Shown: positions 16,117-25,351 of the stretch, in pieces
Numbering within the stretch: position 1 is the first letter of the stretch
Layout: the number at the start of each line of letters is the position of its first letter
Source: Candidatus Poribacteria bacterium
GTDB lineage: Bacteria > Poribacteria > WGA-4E > WGA-3G
Direction: 5' to 3'
NCBI GenBank assembly: GCA_012270795.1
Contig: JAAXHO010000187.1
Span: 1-47,199 of the forward strand
DNA length: 47,199 bases
Made by a program: the position numbers and the translations under genes
The notes under the pieces: model-generated
The model's database searches: none
What the model saw: only the letters and a program-made list of their open reading frames with translations
Told to the model about the DNA's origin: nothing

Positions 16117-16920
16117 ATGCTAAAAAAACACTTTCGAATCATTATCGGATCTCTTTTATTCGTATCCATTTTAAGTACTGTCGGAATATACTTCTATTTT
16201 AGTAGCAAAGCATCCGACATAGGAGAGGAAACCTGTGACGAGTTCATAGACCCAATACACATGAGGAATCTCTTACCTGAATATAGGGGAAAGACCGAAG
16301 AGGATGTCACAGCAACGCGTCCGGGTATCATTGAAGATACAGATGGATTCTCTATAACAGGTGTCGGCGGTTTGACATTTTACTACACACGACCATTGAC
16401 AGCAAAAGAACAGGAACATTTTGATACACACATTTCATTTCCGAACAACCCACATAAGCGACCTGAAGTCCTCAAAATGTCTATCATAAGTTTTAATCGG
16501 CATTACACAAGAGAGGAAACCTTTCAAAGAATCATGCAGGATTTAGTAGCACTACGTATCACCGCTGACCAGGCAGAAAGACATCTCATGGATTTCTACC
16601 AAGCAAAATATACGGACAAACCTATAGATCCGATAATCACGACAACACCTGAGCATTCACGCTCCGATGCCTTGCTCTATGTCCTTGAAGCATATCAGCA
16701 GTACCTTTTCTGGCATAACGTAACCCGTTATCATGGATTTAGTTTATTTGCATTAGAGATAGTGTCTGCAACATTACAAGTTGAATGGCAGAAAAATAAG
16801 CAACGGATGTGCAAAGCAGCACTCTCCTTGGCGGAGGATGCAGGATTTTCATTATATAAAAGGGTAACCGATGGAGCTTCACTTGTATATCTACCATTGT
16901 TAGATAATCGGGGAAGGTAA
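16117..16920 (+). CDS. Membrane-anchored protein of unknown function, truncated by TAA
   Basis: ATG 16117 follows AGAGGT. An N-terminal membrane helix (about 7-28) precedes a polar extracytoplasmic region. I do not recognise the family. The frame stops at TAA 16918-16920 after DNRGR, but coding signal continues in the same frame (AAARLAISYESREALAQGRS). It is then lost at a run of eight A at 17002-17009 and resumes in another frame to 17198. The intact ancestor would be about 360 residues and would end right at the hsdM ribosome site, suggesting it was part of the hsd operon. Confidence 0.5.
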   Translation: MLKKHFRIIIGSLLFVSILSTVGIYFYFSSKASDIGEETCDEFIDPIHMRNLLPEYRGKTEEDVTATRPGIIEDTDGFSITGVGGLTFYYTRPLTAKEQEHFDTHISFPNNPHKRPEVLKMSIISFNRHYTREETFQRIMQDLVALRITADQAERHLMDFYQAKYTDKPIDPIITTTPEHSRSDALLYVLEAYQQYLFWHNVTRYHGFSLFALEIVSATLQVEWQKNKQRMCKAALSLAEDAGFSLYKRVTDGASLVYLPLLDNRGR

Positions 16921-17198
16921 GCCGCAGCCAGATTAGCGATAAGCTATGAAAGCCGAGAGGCACTTGCACAAGGTCGTTCAGACATAAAACACCAAATTGA
17001 TAAAAAAAAGCACTACTGAAACAGCTCTTAAAAAATTTAGACACCGCCTATTCCCACTATGTCGCACACACCGAAGCATACAATAATAGGTCTACGTCAA
17101 ATGCTGACATGAAAACCCCAATTGAAAAAAGAAGTCTTCCCAAACTATTGCTTGATACGGTTAATATAGAAACTGATAATACATCACCAGAGGAGTAA
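16921..17198 (+). pseudogene. Displaced C-terminus of the 16117 gene
   Basis: 16921-17009 continues the upstream frame after the stop. From 17010 a different frame reads ALLKQLLKNLDTAYSHYVAH and runs to TAA 17196-17198. Adding one A to the A8 run would join them. The terminal GAGGAGTAA doubles as the ribosome site of hsdM. Confidence 0.55.
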
Positions 17199-17203
17199 GC
17201 AAT

Positions 17204-18829
17204 TTGCCGAATAATAACACCACTCAAACCGCGCTTTCATTCAACGGCAACAGCGATGAACATTTAGATATTTCCACACTTGAAACATGGCTATGGGACG
17301 CTGCTTGTGTGATACGCGGCGCAACCGATGCACCTAAATTCAAAGATTTCATCTTACCGCTAATCTTCTATAAACGCCTCTCCGATGTATTTAATGACGA
17401 ATTCGAAAAACAGAAAACGGAATACGGTGACGAAAAATTGGCACGAGAGATCGTTGAAGCAGACCATGAGGACGCGCTTAAATCTGGACGTAACCCGATT
17501 GTCCGTTTCTATATTCCACAGGAGTATAGTTGGGAAGCACTCCGAAACCACCCCGCGGATGGTCGGTTGGGGCAATTTGTTACCGATGCGATGCGCCAGG
17601 TCGCAAATAAAAATCCACGGTTACAAGGTGTACTCAATGTAGAAGATTTCAGCGAAACCCAAAGTGGACAACGACTTATTGACGATGAACGGCTCGAAAA
17701 ACTGATCGAGATCGTCAGTCAACATCGGCTTGGACTTGAAAATGCGGAGCCAGATATCCTTGGTCGTGCTTATGAGTATCTATTGCGGAAGTTTGCCGAA
17801 GGACAGGGACAGAGCGCGGGTGAGTTCTATACACCTAAAGAGGTCGGATGGCTAATGGCAAAACTGCTTAACCCCGAACCTTATTCAACTATCTACGATC
17901 CCGCGTGCGGTTCAGGTGGACTGCTTATCAAAGGACGATTGCAATTTGATGAAACGCACCCGGACGAAAAAAGTCAAGCACCCCGAATCTATGGACAAGA
18001 ATTAACCCCTACCACCTACGCAATGGCAAAAATGAACGCGTTTCTACACGACTTTATCAGCGCAGATATTCAGATAGGCGACACCTTTCGCAACCCCCGT
18101 TTTACCGCGGACAATTCAAAACTCCAACGTTTTGACTGCGTGATTGCCAATCCGATGTGGAATCAGAAAGAATATGATGATGACTTTTACGAAAACGACA
18201 ATTGGAATCGATTCTCGGACGGCACCCCGCCAAGTTCCTCTGCAGATTGGGCATGGGTACAGCACATGCTCGCTTCTCTGAAAGATAACGGACGCGCAGC
18301 GATTGTCCTTGACACTGGCGCGGTCTCCCGCGGTTCCGGTAGCAAACACACCGACCGAGAACGCGATATTCGCAAAAAGTTTGTTGAAAAAGACCTGATT
18401 GAAGGTGTGATCCTACTACCCGAAAATCTGTTTTACAACACAAGCGCACCGGGCATTATTTTGCTGCTAAACCGCAACAAACCGGAAGAACGCAAAGAAC
18501 AGGTACTGCTTATCAACCTCTCGCAGCATTTTGAGAAGGGAAAACCGAAAAATATCCTCACAGACAAAGGGATTGATGCAGCAGTAGAGGTTTATCAGAA
18601 ATGGGAATCGCGCGAGAAATTGAGTAACGTCATCACACTGGAAGATGCACAGAAAACGGATTACAACTTGAGTCCCTCCCAGTTTGTAGATGTCGGTGAC
18701 AAGATTGAACACCGTCCAGTGAATGAGATTTTGGCAGATTTGACAGAAGCGCGTATCGCCCGCGAAAAAGCGGATGAAGCATTGGAAGACGTGTTGGTGA
18801 AGCTTGGATTGAATGAAAATCGTAGATAA
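17204..18829 (+). CDS. hsdM: Type I restriction-modification methylase subunit
   Basis: 541 residues; TTG start 17204 with AGAGGAG six bases upstream. The subunit methylates adenine at the type I target within the M2S1 core. An N-terminal helical domain (24-150) is followed by GEFYTP (206-211), the SAM-binding DPACGSGG (232-239) and the catalytic NPMW (316-319, a variant of NPPF). The C-terminus ends in a coil that contacts HsdS. No lesion is seen. The matching hsdS and hsdR genes lie at 27619 and 30677, separated by inserted defence genes. Confidence 0.92.
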   Translation: MPNNNTTQTALSFNGNSDEHLDISTLETWLWDAACVIRGATDAPKFKDFILPLIFYKRLSDVFNDEFEKQKTEYGDEKLAREIVEADHEDALKSGRNPIVRFYIPQEYSWEALRNHPADGRLGQFVTDAMRQVANKNPRLQGVLNVEDFSETQSGQRLIDDERLEKLIEIVSQHRLGLENAEPDILGRAYEYLLRKFAEGQGQSAGEFYTPKEVGWLMAKLLNPEPYSTIYDPACGSGGLLIKGRLQFDETHPDEKSQAPRIYGQELTPTTYAMAKMNAFLHDFISADIQIGDTFRNPRFTADNSKLQRFDCVIANPMWNQKEYDDDFYENDNWNRFSDGTPPSSSADWAWVQHMLASLKDNGRAAIVLDTGAVSRGSGSKHTDRERDIRKKFVEKDLIEGVILLPENLFYNTSAPGIILLLNRNKPEERKEQVLLINLSQHFEKGKPKNILTDKGIDAAVEVYQKWESREKLSNVITLEDAQKTDYNLSPSQFVDVGDKIEHRPVNEILADLTEARIAREKADEALEDVLVKLGLNENRR

Positions 18830-18835
18830 AAACAA

Positions 18836-18864
18836 TTGACATTCCCGTTAGAATCTGTTATTCT
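18836..18864 (+). promoter_or_regulatory. Promoter for the Rpn-type nuclease
   Basis: TTGACA (18836-18841), a 17-base spacer, TATTCT (18859-18864), then TTGGAGG before ATG 18885. The -35 box begins seven bases after the hsdM stop, so the Rpn gene has its own promoter inside the island. Confidence 0.65.
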
Positions 18865-18884
18865 ATAAATCTCTTGGAGGAACA

Positions 18885-19973
18885 ATGTCAACAGATCAAC
18901 AAATGAACGAAGTACAAGAAATCCTGAACATACTGGATCCGGACATTGGTCATTTTCCCGATAAACTTGCGAAATGGATATTCAAAATACCAGAGTTCTT
19001 ACGCGGCTTAGTGTTAATTCTCAAAGGAGACATCGTCCAACATCTTGATTTTGATCGTGTAAAAGTCGTCAGCACTAATATTATAGACAACACTTTGCGG
19101 GAGTCAGTGTCCGATTTAGTGTTCACTCTGCCATACCGAGACACATCTAAAGGAGATGGGTTAACGATATACATTTTATTAGAGCATCAATCCACGGTGG
19201 ATCGCATGATGGGGTATCGGTTGTTATCCTATATGTGCCAAATATGGAATGCGCGGTTGAAGCAATTAGCCAACGCAGGTGTGCAGGCGAGTCATCAACG
19301 TTTGCGTCCAATCCTGCCTATCGTCTTTTATACTGGGGAGCGGCGATGGGATGCACCGGTAACGCTCAACGCAGTGATGGATGTATCAGAGCAGATAGCA
19401 CCTTATGTGCCATCATTTGAGACGCTTTTTATCGGAGTGAAACAGGTTGAGACTGACGAGTTGACACACACCGATCACCCTTTTGCCTGGTTGATGACCG
19501 TATTGCAAAAAGAACAGGATGATGAAGATGTCATGCAACGCGCATTGGAAACTGCTCTCATGCAGTTGGATAAAGTAAAGACGGAAAACCCTACATTGCA
19601 CCGAAACGCGATGATGTATCTGTCACTTATCGTCCGGTGTAGACGGGATAAAAACGAGCAACCTCAGTTGCTGAAAATGATAAATACACATACAGAGGAT
19701 GAGGAGGTTGAAAGAATTATTATGACTGGAATAGAAGCTCTTATTCAACAAGGAAAAGATGAAGGACTTGAGCAAGGACTTGAGCAAGGTAGAATAAGTG
19801 AGAAACGGACAGTCGTTTTAAAATTAGTGCGGCACCGGTTTGCTGATATATCAGACACTATTCTCAATGAGATTAGCAGTATAGATGACCTTGTCCATCT
19901 TGATGACTTGTTTGATCAAATTCTCGCCGCAGAGTCCTTTGAAGACATCGATTTTTCAAAGAACGGGAAGTAG
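18885..19973 (+). CDS. Rpn-family recombination-promoting nuclease / putative transposase
   Basis: 362 residues of the Rpn / Transposase_31 family, PD-(D/E)XK nucleases that promote RecA-independent recombination. The core is visible as ESVSDLVFTLPY (73-84, Asp77) and IYILLEHQST (95-104, Glu100-His-Gln102). Then come LRPILPIVFYTGERRW and the tail GLEQGLEQGRISEKR typical of the family. It has its own promoter and ribosome site and looks intact. It sits between hsdM and the rest of the type I system, probably as a later insertion. The short gene at 14099 resembles its C-terminus. Confidence 0.85.
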   Translation: MSTDQQMNEVQEILNILDPDIGHFPDKLAKWIFKIPEFLRGLVLILKGDIVQHLDFDRVKVVSTNIIDNTLRESVSDLVFTLPYRDTSKGDGLTIYILLEHQSTVDRMMGYRLLSYMCQIWNARLKQLANAGVQASHQRLRPILPIVFYTGERRWDAPVTLNAVMDVSEQIAPYVPSFETLFIGVKQVETDELTHTDHPFAWLMTVLQKEQDDEDVMQRALETALMQLDKVKTENPTLHRNAMMYLSLIVRCRRDKNEQPQLLKMINTHTEDEEVERIIMTGIEALIQQGKDEGLEQGLEQGRISEKRTVVLKLVRHRFADISDTILNEISSIDDLVHLDDLFDQILAAESFEDIDFSKNGK

Positions 19974-20133
19974 TATATACCGCCATCAAAATTAACATCT
20001 TCACTCCTAAGTAAACCTGAGATGTGCAAGAGCACTTTCCGCGCCACCTGTGTAACTGACGTGTTCTCCGCGCCCATCTATGTAACTGGCGCGATTCTGA
20101 CAAGAAAGGTGACAATAACTTCACATACCCGTT

Positions 20134-20245
20134 ATACCATTTCTCATTGAAAATTTATTAATTGTAGCATAAACTTTTAGTTTGTGCCGTTTTCCGTTTT
20201 ATTTCTAACAACCGGTAATGAGAGAAGAATTAATAGAAATGGTGT
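20134..20245. repeat. MITE-like element, family 2, variant core
   Basis: It begins ATACCATTTCTCATTG and ends with AATAGAAATGGTGT. The core (20163-20195) has a GTAGCATAAAC/GTTTGTGC inverted pair instead of GTAGGAGCGACC. It lies directly before the hsdS relic. Confidence 0.6.
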
Positions 20246-20277
20246 TACAAAGGGAACGTTACTAAATGCAGAAATTC

Positions 20278-20385
20278 CCTTTCCTCGAGCAACGTGTCAT
20301 CTTCTACATCCTACAAACAATCCAAGAAGCAAAGTTTAACCGATGCCGCGCAATCTACTTCATTTGCATAAAACTGACATCTTAA
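20278..20385 (+). pseudogene. hsdS relic (central conserved region)
   Basis: The frame reads PFLEQRVIFYILQTIQEAKF and then NRCRAIYF to TAA. The intact hsdS at 27619 has PLPEQRAIAHILHTIQEAKF at its first conserved region. At DNA level a run of 22 bases around CAATCCAAGAAGCAAAGTTT is identical between the two sites. Only about 100 bp survives, so this is the scar of an earlier specificity gene placed right after hsdM and Rpn. Confidence 0.7.
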
Positions 20386-20451
20386 ACTAGTAAACAAGAC
20401 GCAATGAACACTATAAAATTTCGAGAACATTGAACAAGGAGAAAGTAAACA

Positions 20452-21213
20452 ATGATTGATTGGTCTGAACTCAAAACATATGAAAACAATAAATATCGCA
20501 GTTTTGAAGAATTGTGCTATCAAATTGCTAAAGGACTCTACGGAGAAAAAGGACGTTTTACTTCAATAGACGATAGCGGCGGTGGTGACGGTGTAGAATT
20601 CTATCTGACTTTGGAAAACGGAGACGAATGGGGGTGGCAAGCCAAATTTTACTATCCTCAACCACGATTAAGTTATAGCAATAGAAAACAATCCATCGAA
20701 AAATCTCTGAAAAAAGCATGTGAAAAACATCCTCGTTTGAAAAAATGGATTTTGTGTACACCCACTAATTTTACACCCAGAAAGGGGAGAAGTCAAGGTG
20801 AACAGGTTTGGTTTGAAAACACGCTCTGTCAGTCGATTCCACCGAATATGAATGTCGATCTTGAACACTGGGAAGATGGTGATTTCAACAACTGGTTGAG
20901 TGAACCTCGTTTTAGTGGAAAATGGCACTATTTTTTCGGTGAGTTGGAACTTGATCTTGAATGGTTTAAAACACAGTTTGGCAAACAAAAAGCTTCTGTA
21001 GGTGAAAAATTTGATTCATCCTTACATACCGAAATTGATGCAGAGATAGATATACATGCGCTTCTGGGTGATCATACTTATGTAAAACATATTACTGGTT
21101 CAATTAAAAAACTTGAGGGAGTATTGACAGATTTAAATGAAGCGATTGATAATCTTAGAAAACCTATTCAGAAGGACATTGAGTGGGATGAGAAAAAAAG
21201 AGAAGGTAGCTGA
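20452..21213 (+). CDS. Nuclease-like N-terminus of a broken STAND NTPase (Avs-like)
   Basis: ATG 20452 follows AAGGAGAAAG. The first 120 residues look like a restriction-endonuclease fold: FEELCYQIAKGLYG, then DDSGGGDGVEFYL with Asp46, and WGWQAKFYY with Gln63-Ala-Lys65, a variant of ExK. Such domains head several antiphage STAND NTPases. Residues 120-245 lead toward the NTPase. The frame ends at REGS only because a run of seven A (21193-21199) has one base too many. With six A it continues EKKEKVADATAPLKDVV into the next segment. The whole protein would be roughly 1,400 residues once joined with 21200-22558 and 25385-27619. Confidence 0.65.
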   Translation: MIDWSELKTYENNKYRSFEELCYQIAKGLYGEKGRFTSIDDSGGGDGVEFYLTLENGDEWGWQAKFYYPQPRLSYSNRKQSIEKSLKKACEKHPRLKKWILCTPTNFTPRKGRSQGEQVWFENTLCQSIPPNMNVDLEHWEDGDFNNWLSEPRFSGKWHYFFGELELDLEWFKTQFGKQKASVGEKFDSSLHTEIDAEIDIHALLGDHTYVKHITGSIKKLEGVLTDLNEAIDNLRKPIQKDIEWDEKKREGS

Positions 21214-22060
21214 CGCTACTGCCCCACTGAAAGATGTAGTAATTAAGACAATAGATCAATTCAAACAATCCAAAGAATTTCTACAGAAAAACATGCTTTT
21301 TGAAGCACAAGCAATAAATTGGGATAATTTGTTCACATTTGTTCAAAATGCTCTTAAGACATATAGAAAGGTTATAGAAGAATCTGATATATCAGAGATT
21401 AAATATACTGGAGAAAGTCAAAATGAACTATTTATTTTAGATGACACAAGATGGCTTGTTCATCGTCCGGAATCTATAATTGCTAACTTGTTGGATGACT
21501 TTCTTCAGTATGAGATGTATAAATGCAAACTGATAAATCATTCAGAATTAAAAATCTTTGGGAATGCCGGAGTTGGCAAAACACATATAGCATGTAATAT
21601 CTGTGATGAACGGTTGAATAACGGACTACCCGCCCTGTTTATTCGTGGAAGTCTTTTTACAACTGACCAATCAATTGAAGCTAAATTGCGAGAAATATTT
21701 GATATTCCATCCTCCTATAGTTTTAATGACTTTCTGCAGGCACTATCAGCAGCTGCTGAGGCATATCATACACGTATTCCATTAATTATTGATGGTCTGA
21801 ACGAAGCCACAAGTGAAGGAGCATTATCAAAAGTCTGGGAAAAGTATTTGAAAGGGTTTGTTTATGAAATCGCACAAATTAAGAATGTTGTTCTAATTAC
21901 AACTTGTCGTAGCAGCTATAAAAAAGTTATATGGGATGATGAATATCCGCCTTATAGTATGGATGTTGAAGGATTCGACACCTACGAAGTAACGCAAGAA
22001 GCGATTGAGAAGTATTTCAAAGAGTACAAATTAAGGCGGATCTTACATTGGCACCGTTGA
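21137..22060 (+). CDS. NTPase segment of the broken STAND gene
   Basis: Genuine coding begins about 21200; the first 20 codons of this frame are out of phase. It holds a P-loop IFGNAGVGKTHIACN, a Walker B strand IPLIIDGLNEA and a sensor strand VVLITTCRSSYK, the set expected of STAND/NACHT NTPases that sense phage proteins and fire an effector. The end is artificial: after EKYFKEYK the frame reads LRRILHWHR and stops. One extra A at 22028-22030 would give KIKADLTLAPLSYFKIPIYL and join the next frame. Confidence 0.65.
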   Translation: MKRLIILENLFRRTLSGMRKKEKVADATAPLKDVVIKTIDQFKQSKEFLQKNMLFEAQAINWDNLFTFVQNALKTYRKVIEESDISEIKYTGESQNELFILDDTRWLVHRPESIIANLLDDFLQYEMYKCKLINHSELKIFGNAGVGKTHIACNICDERLNNGLPALFIRGSLFTTDQSIEAKLREIFDIPSSYSFNDFLQALSAAAEAYHTRIPLIIDGLNEATSEGALSKVWEKYLKGFVYEIAQIKNVVLITTCRSSYKKVIWDDEYPPYSMDVEGFDTYEVTQEAIEKYFKEYKLRRILHWHR

Positions 22061-22608
22061 GTTACTTTAAAATTCCAATTTATCTTAAAATATTTTGTGA
22101 AACTAAAAACCGTGAACGTAAGGTTGAGAAACAAGTTTATGTTGGTGAACAGACGCTGTTTGAAGTTTTTGATGAATATTTGAAGCAATGCAATGAAGCA
22201 GTATGCAAGCTTCTTGACCTAGATTCTGGAGAGTGTATAGTGCAATCTGCATTAATCAAAATGGCAATATACTTATGGAAACATCGTAGTCGGCATATCC
22301 CACGGAATGAGTTGGCGCGTATAATAGATGGTGAATCACTTGATAAACTAAAGAAGTCCTCATCAAAAATGTTTGCTATAGAATCAGAAGGTTTATTGTT
22401 AGTGTTTCGAGATATGATTGATGGAACAGAGGTTATGAGGTTTACTTATGACCTTCTCGGTGGTTATTTAATTGCACAATACCTGGTACAACATGCATCT
22501 AATCGTAGACAAGGTTTTTTACGCCGCGCAATATCAAAGTTATTTGGGAAAGACCCACGAGTGAGTAGTCCATCAGGAAATGCGGGCGGAAGGACCTTGG
22601 CGTTATAG
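22048..22608 (+). pseudogene. Winged-helix region of the broken STAND gene, truncated
   Basis: It continues the NTPase: APLSYFKIPIYLKIFCE, then a helical region with LLLVFRDMIDGTEVMRFTYD and LLGGYLIAQYL, as in the region after the STAND NTPase. Homology fades after ISKLFGKD near 22558. The last residues (PRVSSPSGNAGG) belong to the inserted segment, which has a different composition. The missing C-terminal half is at 25352. Confidence 0.6.
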
Positions 22609-22894
22609 TTTCAATGAATTGTGGCGACTCAACGTTGATACGGCACAGGTAGAGCACAGACAAGCGAAGAACGTAGGCTTGTGGCAACAGGTATCGGATT
22701 ATACACGTGCCCAGGTGATGCCGAAAGCGATACGCGAAGCATTTGATTTGTGTTTGACGATAACGCACCAGTTGCGCGAACAATTCGGCGTTACCGATAC
22801 CGCACAGAGCGTTACCGATACCGCACAGAGTGTTACCGAAGTCGTCCACGCGGTCACCAAAGCCGCGATTGTGAAATGTATAGGTATCAAGTGA
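22580..22894 (+). CDS. Hypothetical protein with heptad repeats, insertion cargo
   Basis: 104 residues from ATG 22580; no convincing ribosome site, and the 5' end may be truncated at the insertion border. Unrecognised family. The sequence starts EGPWRYSFNELWRL. The C-terminal third is VTDTAQS repeated twice and then degenerate heptads, suggesting a short coiled coil. The segment is visibly more GC-rich than the STAND gene around it. It overlaps the next frame by 19 bases. Confidence 0.4.
   Translation: MRAEGPWRYSFNELWRLNVDTAQVEHRQAKNVGLWQQVSDYTRAQVMPKAIREAFDLCLTITHQLREQFGVTDTAQSVTDTAQSVTEVVHAVTKAAIVKCIGIK
22790..22831 (+). repeat. 21-bp tandem repeat encoding a heptad
   Basis: GTTACCGATACCGCACAGAG plus C or T at 22790-22810 and 22811-22831, with a third diverged unit from 22832. 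It keeps frame (seven codons), so copy number can change without breaking the gene. Confidence 0.75.
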
Positions 22895-23103
22895 ATAACA
22901 CCACACCGTTACGGGAAGGATTATCTGAAAAATACAAGGTCTCTATCAACACACTACGGAGAAGTTTATCAGAGTATTCGGATGAATTCGTGCCACTGGA
23001 CACGGTCAACCGTTCCGAACTGGAAAAACGACTCACGGCAGCCGAAACCGCGATCCAAGCGATCAAAGCGAAGCTCAAAAAACGATTCAACCTACACATC
23101 TAA
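22876..23103 (+). CDS. Small helix-turn-helix / coiled-coil protein
   Basis: 75 residues from ATG 22876, overlapping the previous frame. LREGLSEKYKVSINTLRRSL (about 11-30) looks like a helix-turn-helix. The rest (SELEKRLTAAETAIQAIKAK) is a coiled coil. Possibly DNA-binding; no family assigned. Confidence 0.45.
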   Translation: MYRYQVNNTTPLREGLSEKYKVSINTLRRSLSEYSDEFVPLDTVNRSELEKRLTAAETAIQAIKAKLKKRFNLHI

Positions 23104-23208
23104 AACCCATCAATTTTTTATATTCTCGTTGATATAGACCCCACAGCACAAAAAATAAATGCGTTATCGGGCATTCTGAACACATTTTTATTGACATCCA
23201 AAAAAAAA

Positions 23209-23237
23209 TTGACAAAAATAACAAAAAGTGTTAGAAT
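23209..23237 (+). promoter_or_regulatory. Promoter inside the insertion cargo
   Basis: TTGACA (23209-23214), a 17-base spacer and TAGAAT (23232-23237). About 210 bases of leader precede ATG 23450, containing a TGGGATCC / GGATCCCA inverted pair (about 23268 and 23314) with no known riboswitch. Confidence 0.6.
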
Positions 23238-23449
23238 ACGACTCACGACTAAAGAGTAACACAATATGGGATCCTTTGAATATTATATTCAGTGTTATTG
23301 CTTTAGTCGGCAAGGGATCCCACACTGCTTTATAGGGATACCCATAAGTCGTTACACCGAAAATCACGGGATACGCCGCGCACGTATAGCACCCAAACTC
23401 ACAGACACCGGCATAAATGCCAAATGTCTATCCGATAGGAGATACAGAC

Positions 23450-24241
23450 ATGACACCGAAAAAGTTTTTAACCACATTAACAATATTCGCTATCTTAATC
23501 ATAGGACTTTGCACCTACTGGATAGTGAACGACTTACAAGTATCAAATAGGGCAAGAAAACTCGATAATTACCTTGACGAACTGCTTGCAGAGCAAGATC
23601 AGGAAAAAGAACCACGCCAACTTGTTTCTGATGACACCGAGCCACCTACAGACACGTCACCAGAGCAATCAACCGAGAAACCCACCGAACCCACCAAGAC
23701 AACGCCTCCAGCAGATCAGCAAACCAACGTCAACATTAACGACCTGCGCAGAGAAGGGATGACACCAGGTACCTACATCTTACCGGAGGGTTACTATAAA
23801 GGCATGCGTTTCTATGATGCGCAAACAGCATGGCAAGAAAAGAGAGACAAATTATTAGATGAATTTTTAGAAAGGTCAGACAAATCTACAGAACTTATAG
23901 ACATCCTACTTGCAAATACCGACGATGAAATAGGGTTAATGCTTTCATTTCTAAAAAGTATGTCACCCGAAGAACTTGAAATCTCGAAAAAAGCAACGTT
24001 GCATCTGCACCCAAACAAAACGGAAGAGGTAGAAGCATTTTTCAACGAGGTTCAGAACAAAGGAGAAATTTTATCTGATGAAGAACTCATTGAAAAAGCG
24101 GATTCTATCATAAATGCTTACGAACTGAACAAAATCGCGCGCAGACAAAACCGCGCTGAATTCAGAAGAGTCTGGGCAGAACTGAAAGAACACGACAAAA
24201 GAAGACCGAAAATTCCGCGTCGGGTAGCTCTCGGCTACTAA
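23450..24241 (+). CDS. Membrane-anchored protein of unknown function
   Basis: I start at ATG 23450, which has AGGAG nine bases upstream, rather than at codons further 5'. The 263 residues have one N-terminal membrane helix (about 6-26: FLTTLTIFAILIIGLCTYWI), a Pro/Thr/Glu-rich linker (TEPPTDTSPEQSTEKPTEP), and a charged helical C-terminal region. The design matches a periplasm-facing anchored protein. No family recognised. It belongs to the DNA that splits the STAND gene. Confidence 0.55.
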   Translation: MTPKKFLTTLTIFAILIIGLCTYWIVNDLQVSNRARKLDNYLDELLAEQDQEKEPRQLVSDDTEPPTDTSPEQSTEKPTEPTKTTPPADQQTNVNINDLRREGMTPGTYILPEGYYKGMRFYDAQTAWQEKRDKLLDEFLERSDKSTELIDILLANTDDEIGLMLSFLKSMSPEELEISKKATLHLHPNKTEEVEAFFNEVQNKGEILSDEELIEKADSIINAYELNKIARRQNRAEFRRVWAELKEHDKRRPKIPRRVALGY

Positions 24242-24276
24242 AGATAAAACTGAAACAATCAGGAGGAATTCATACC

Positions 24277-25129
24277 TTGAGAAGAACATATCTAACGGAT
24301 CATCACTCTTTGCATATTGGCTATTTTTTGTTTCAACTATGCATTCACCATGCATTCTGCTATAGCAATATGTGAAGATACACTACCTGAAGATACAAAA
24401 GAATATATAAAAACACCTGAAGAGAAAGTAACATATCTGATAGGACAATTAGGAGCACTCGATATAGATATAGGAAATGCAGAAAGAAGCCTTGAGGAAC
24501 TCAAAGAGAAAGGTTATTCTGGTGCTATAATTGAATACAGTACGAGGTCAGCCACTACAGTGGGAGGGTTTACACTGTAGTTCAACTGGATCAGTCCAGT
24601 TGGTGCAGCCCTTGCAATAAAAATAACAGTTGTAGCAGGTGCAGTTGGAGGCACTACGGGTTACTTTACACACAAACAAGCTTTAGAAAAAGCTCAAAAA
24701 TTGCTTGATGATCTTAAACGTGAAAAAGCAAAAACTAGAGCGCACTTAGATTGGCACAAGTTAGAAGTACTCAGCAAGTCGCCATTAGAAGTGACGCTAA
24801 ACACAGGCATGTTTGGCAAGATCAGCCACTATAAGACGCTGACTGCAACACTCAAAAAAACCGATATATATTATGCAGATTTATATATAGATCTTAACCA
24901 TAACCTAAAGATAGATCCAGGCGAATGGATGACAGCTAACTATGTAAATGGAACCTCAGAAGACTATAAATATGGGGACGGTGAAATTATCCTAAATGTG
25001 GATCTATCTTCCAACACAAATTGGCGAAACTTTAGCGGTTATCTCATCATAGAAACAAACCACAATTACAGCCCAAATTTCAATACATCTAAAACTATAA
25101 CAAGGTTTGAAGTGATAACGATAGATTAA
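24277..25129 (+). pseudogene. Decayed secreted protein gene
   Basis: AGGAGG precedes TTG 24277. Joining frames at AA 24294-24295 gives a signal peptide (RIITLCILAIFCFNYAFTMH). The frame then runs to a TAG at 24578-24580 and continues in the same frame with a hydrophobic hairpin (VGAALAIKITVVAGAVGGTT), a coiled coil and a C-terminal domain up to TAA 25127-25129. The 3' open part alone is 24701-25129. Product about 280 residues when repaired; family unknown. Confidence 0.5.
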
Positions 25130-25178
25130 AGGGGAATCACAAAGCACCTTGACAAAGTTGTGTACAATGGACAGGTTA

Positions 25179-25219
25179 AAAAAAGAAAGCATGCTATTCT
25201 AAAAAAGAAAGCATGCTAT
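25179..25219. repeat. 19-bp direct repeat with GCATGC palindrome
   Basis: AAAAAAGAAAGCATGCTAT at 25179-25197 and 25201-25219. It lies near the right edge of the insertion, just before the STAND C-terminal half resumes. It may mark an insertion boundary. Confidence 0.65.
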
Positions 25220-25351
25220 CTATTATAAAGACAAAAAAAGGATACCACAGAAAAGAGAAAAAGTCAAATAAAATTTTTCAAAAATCTGTGTTATTCTTTT
25301 TTTGTATCATAAGGAGATTTACCGATTCTAAGTCGTATCAAGAATTTTGCT

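Noticed and set aside
23266-23550. 94-residue open frame upstream of the anchored protein
   Set aside because: It lies in the leader of the 23450 gene, overlaps it out of frame, lacks a ribosome site and shows no domain.
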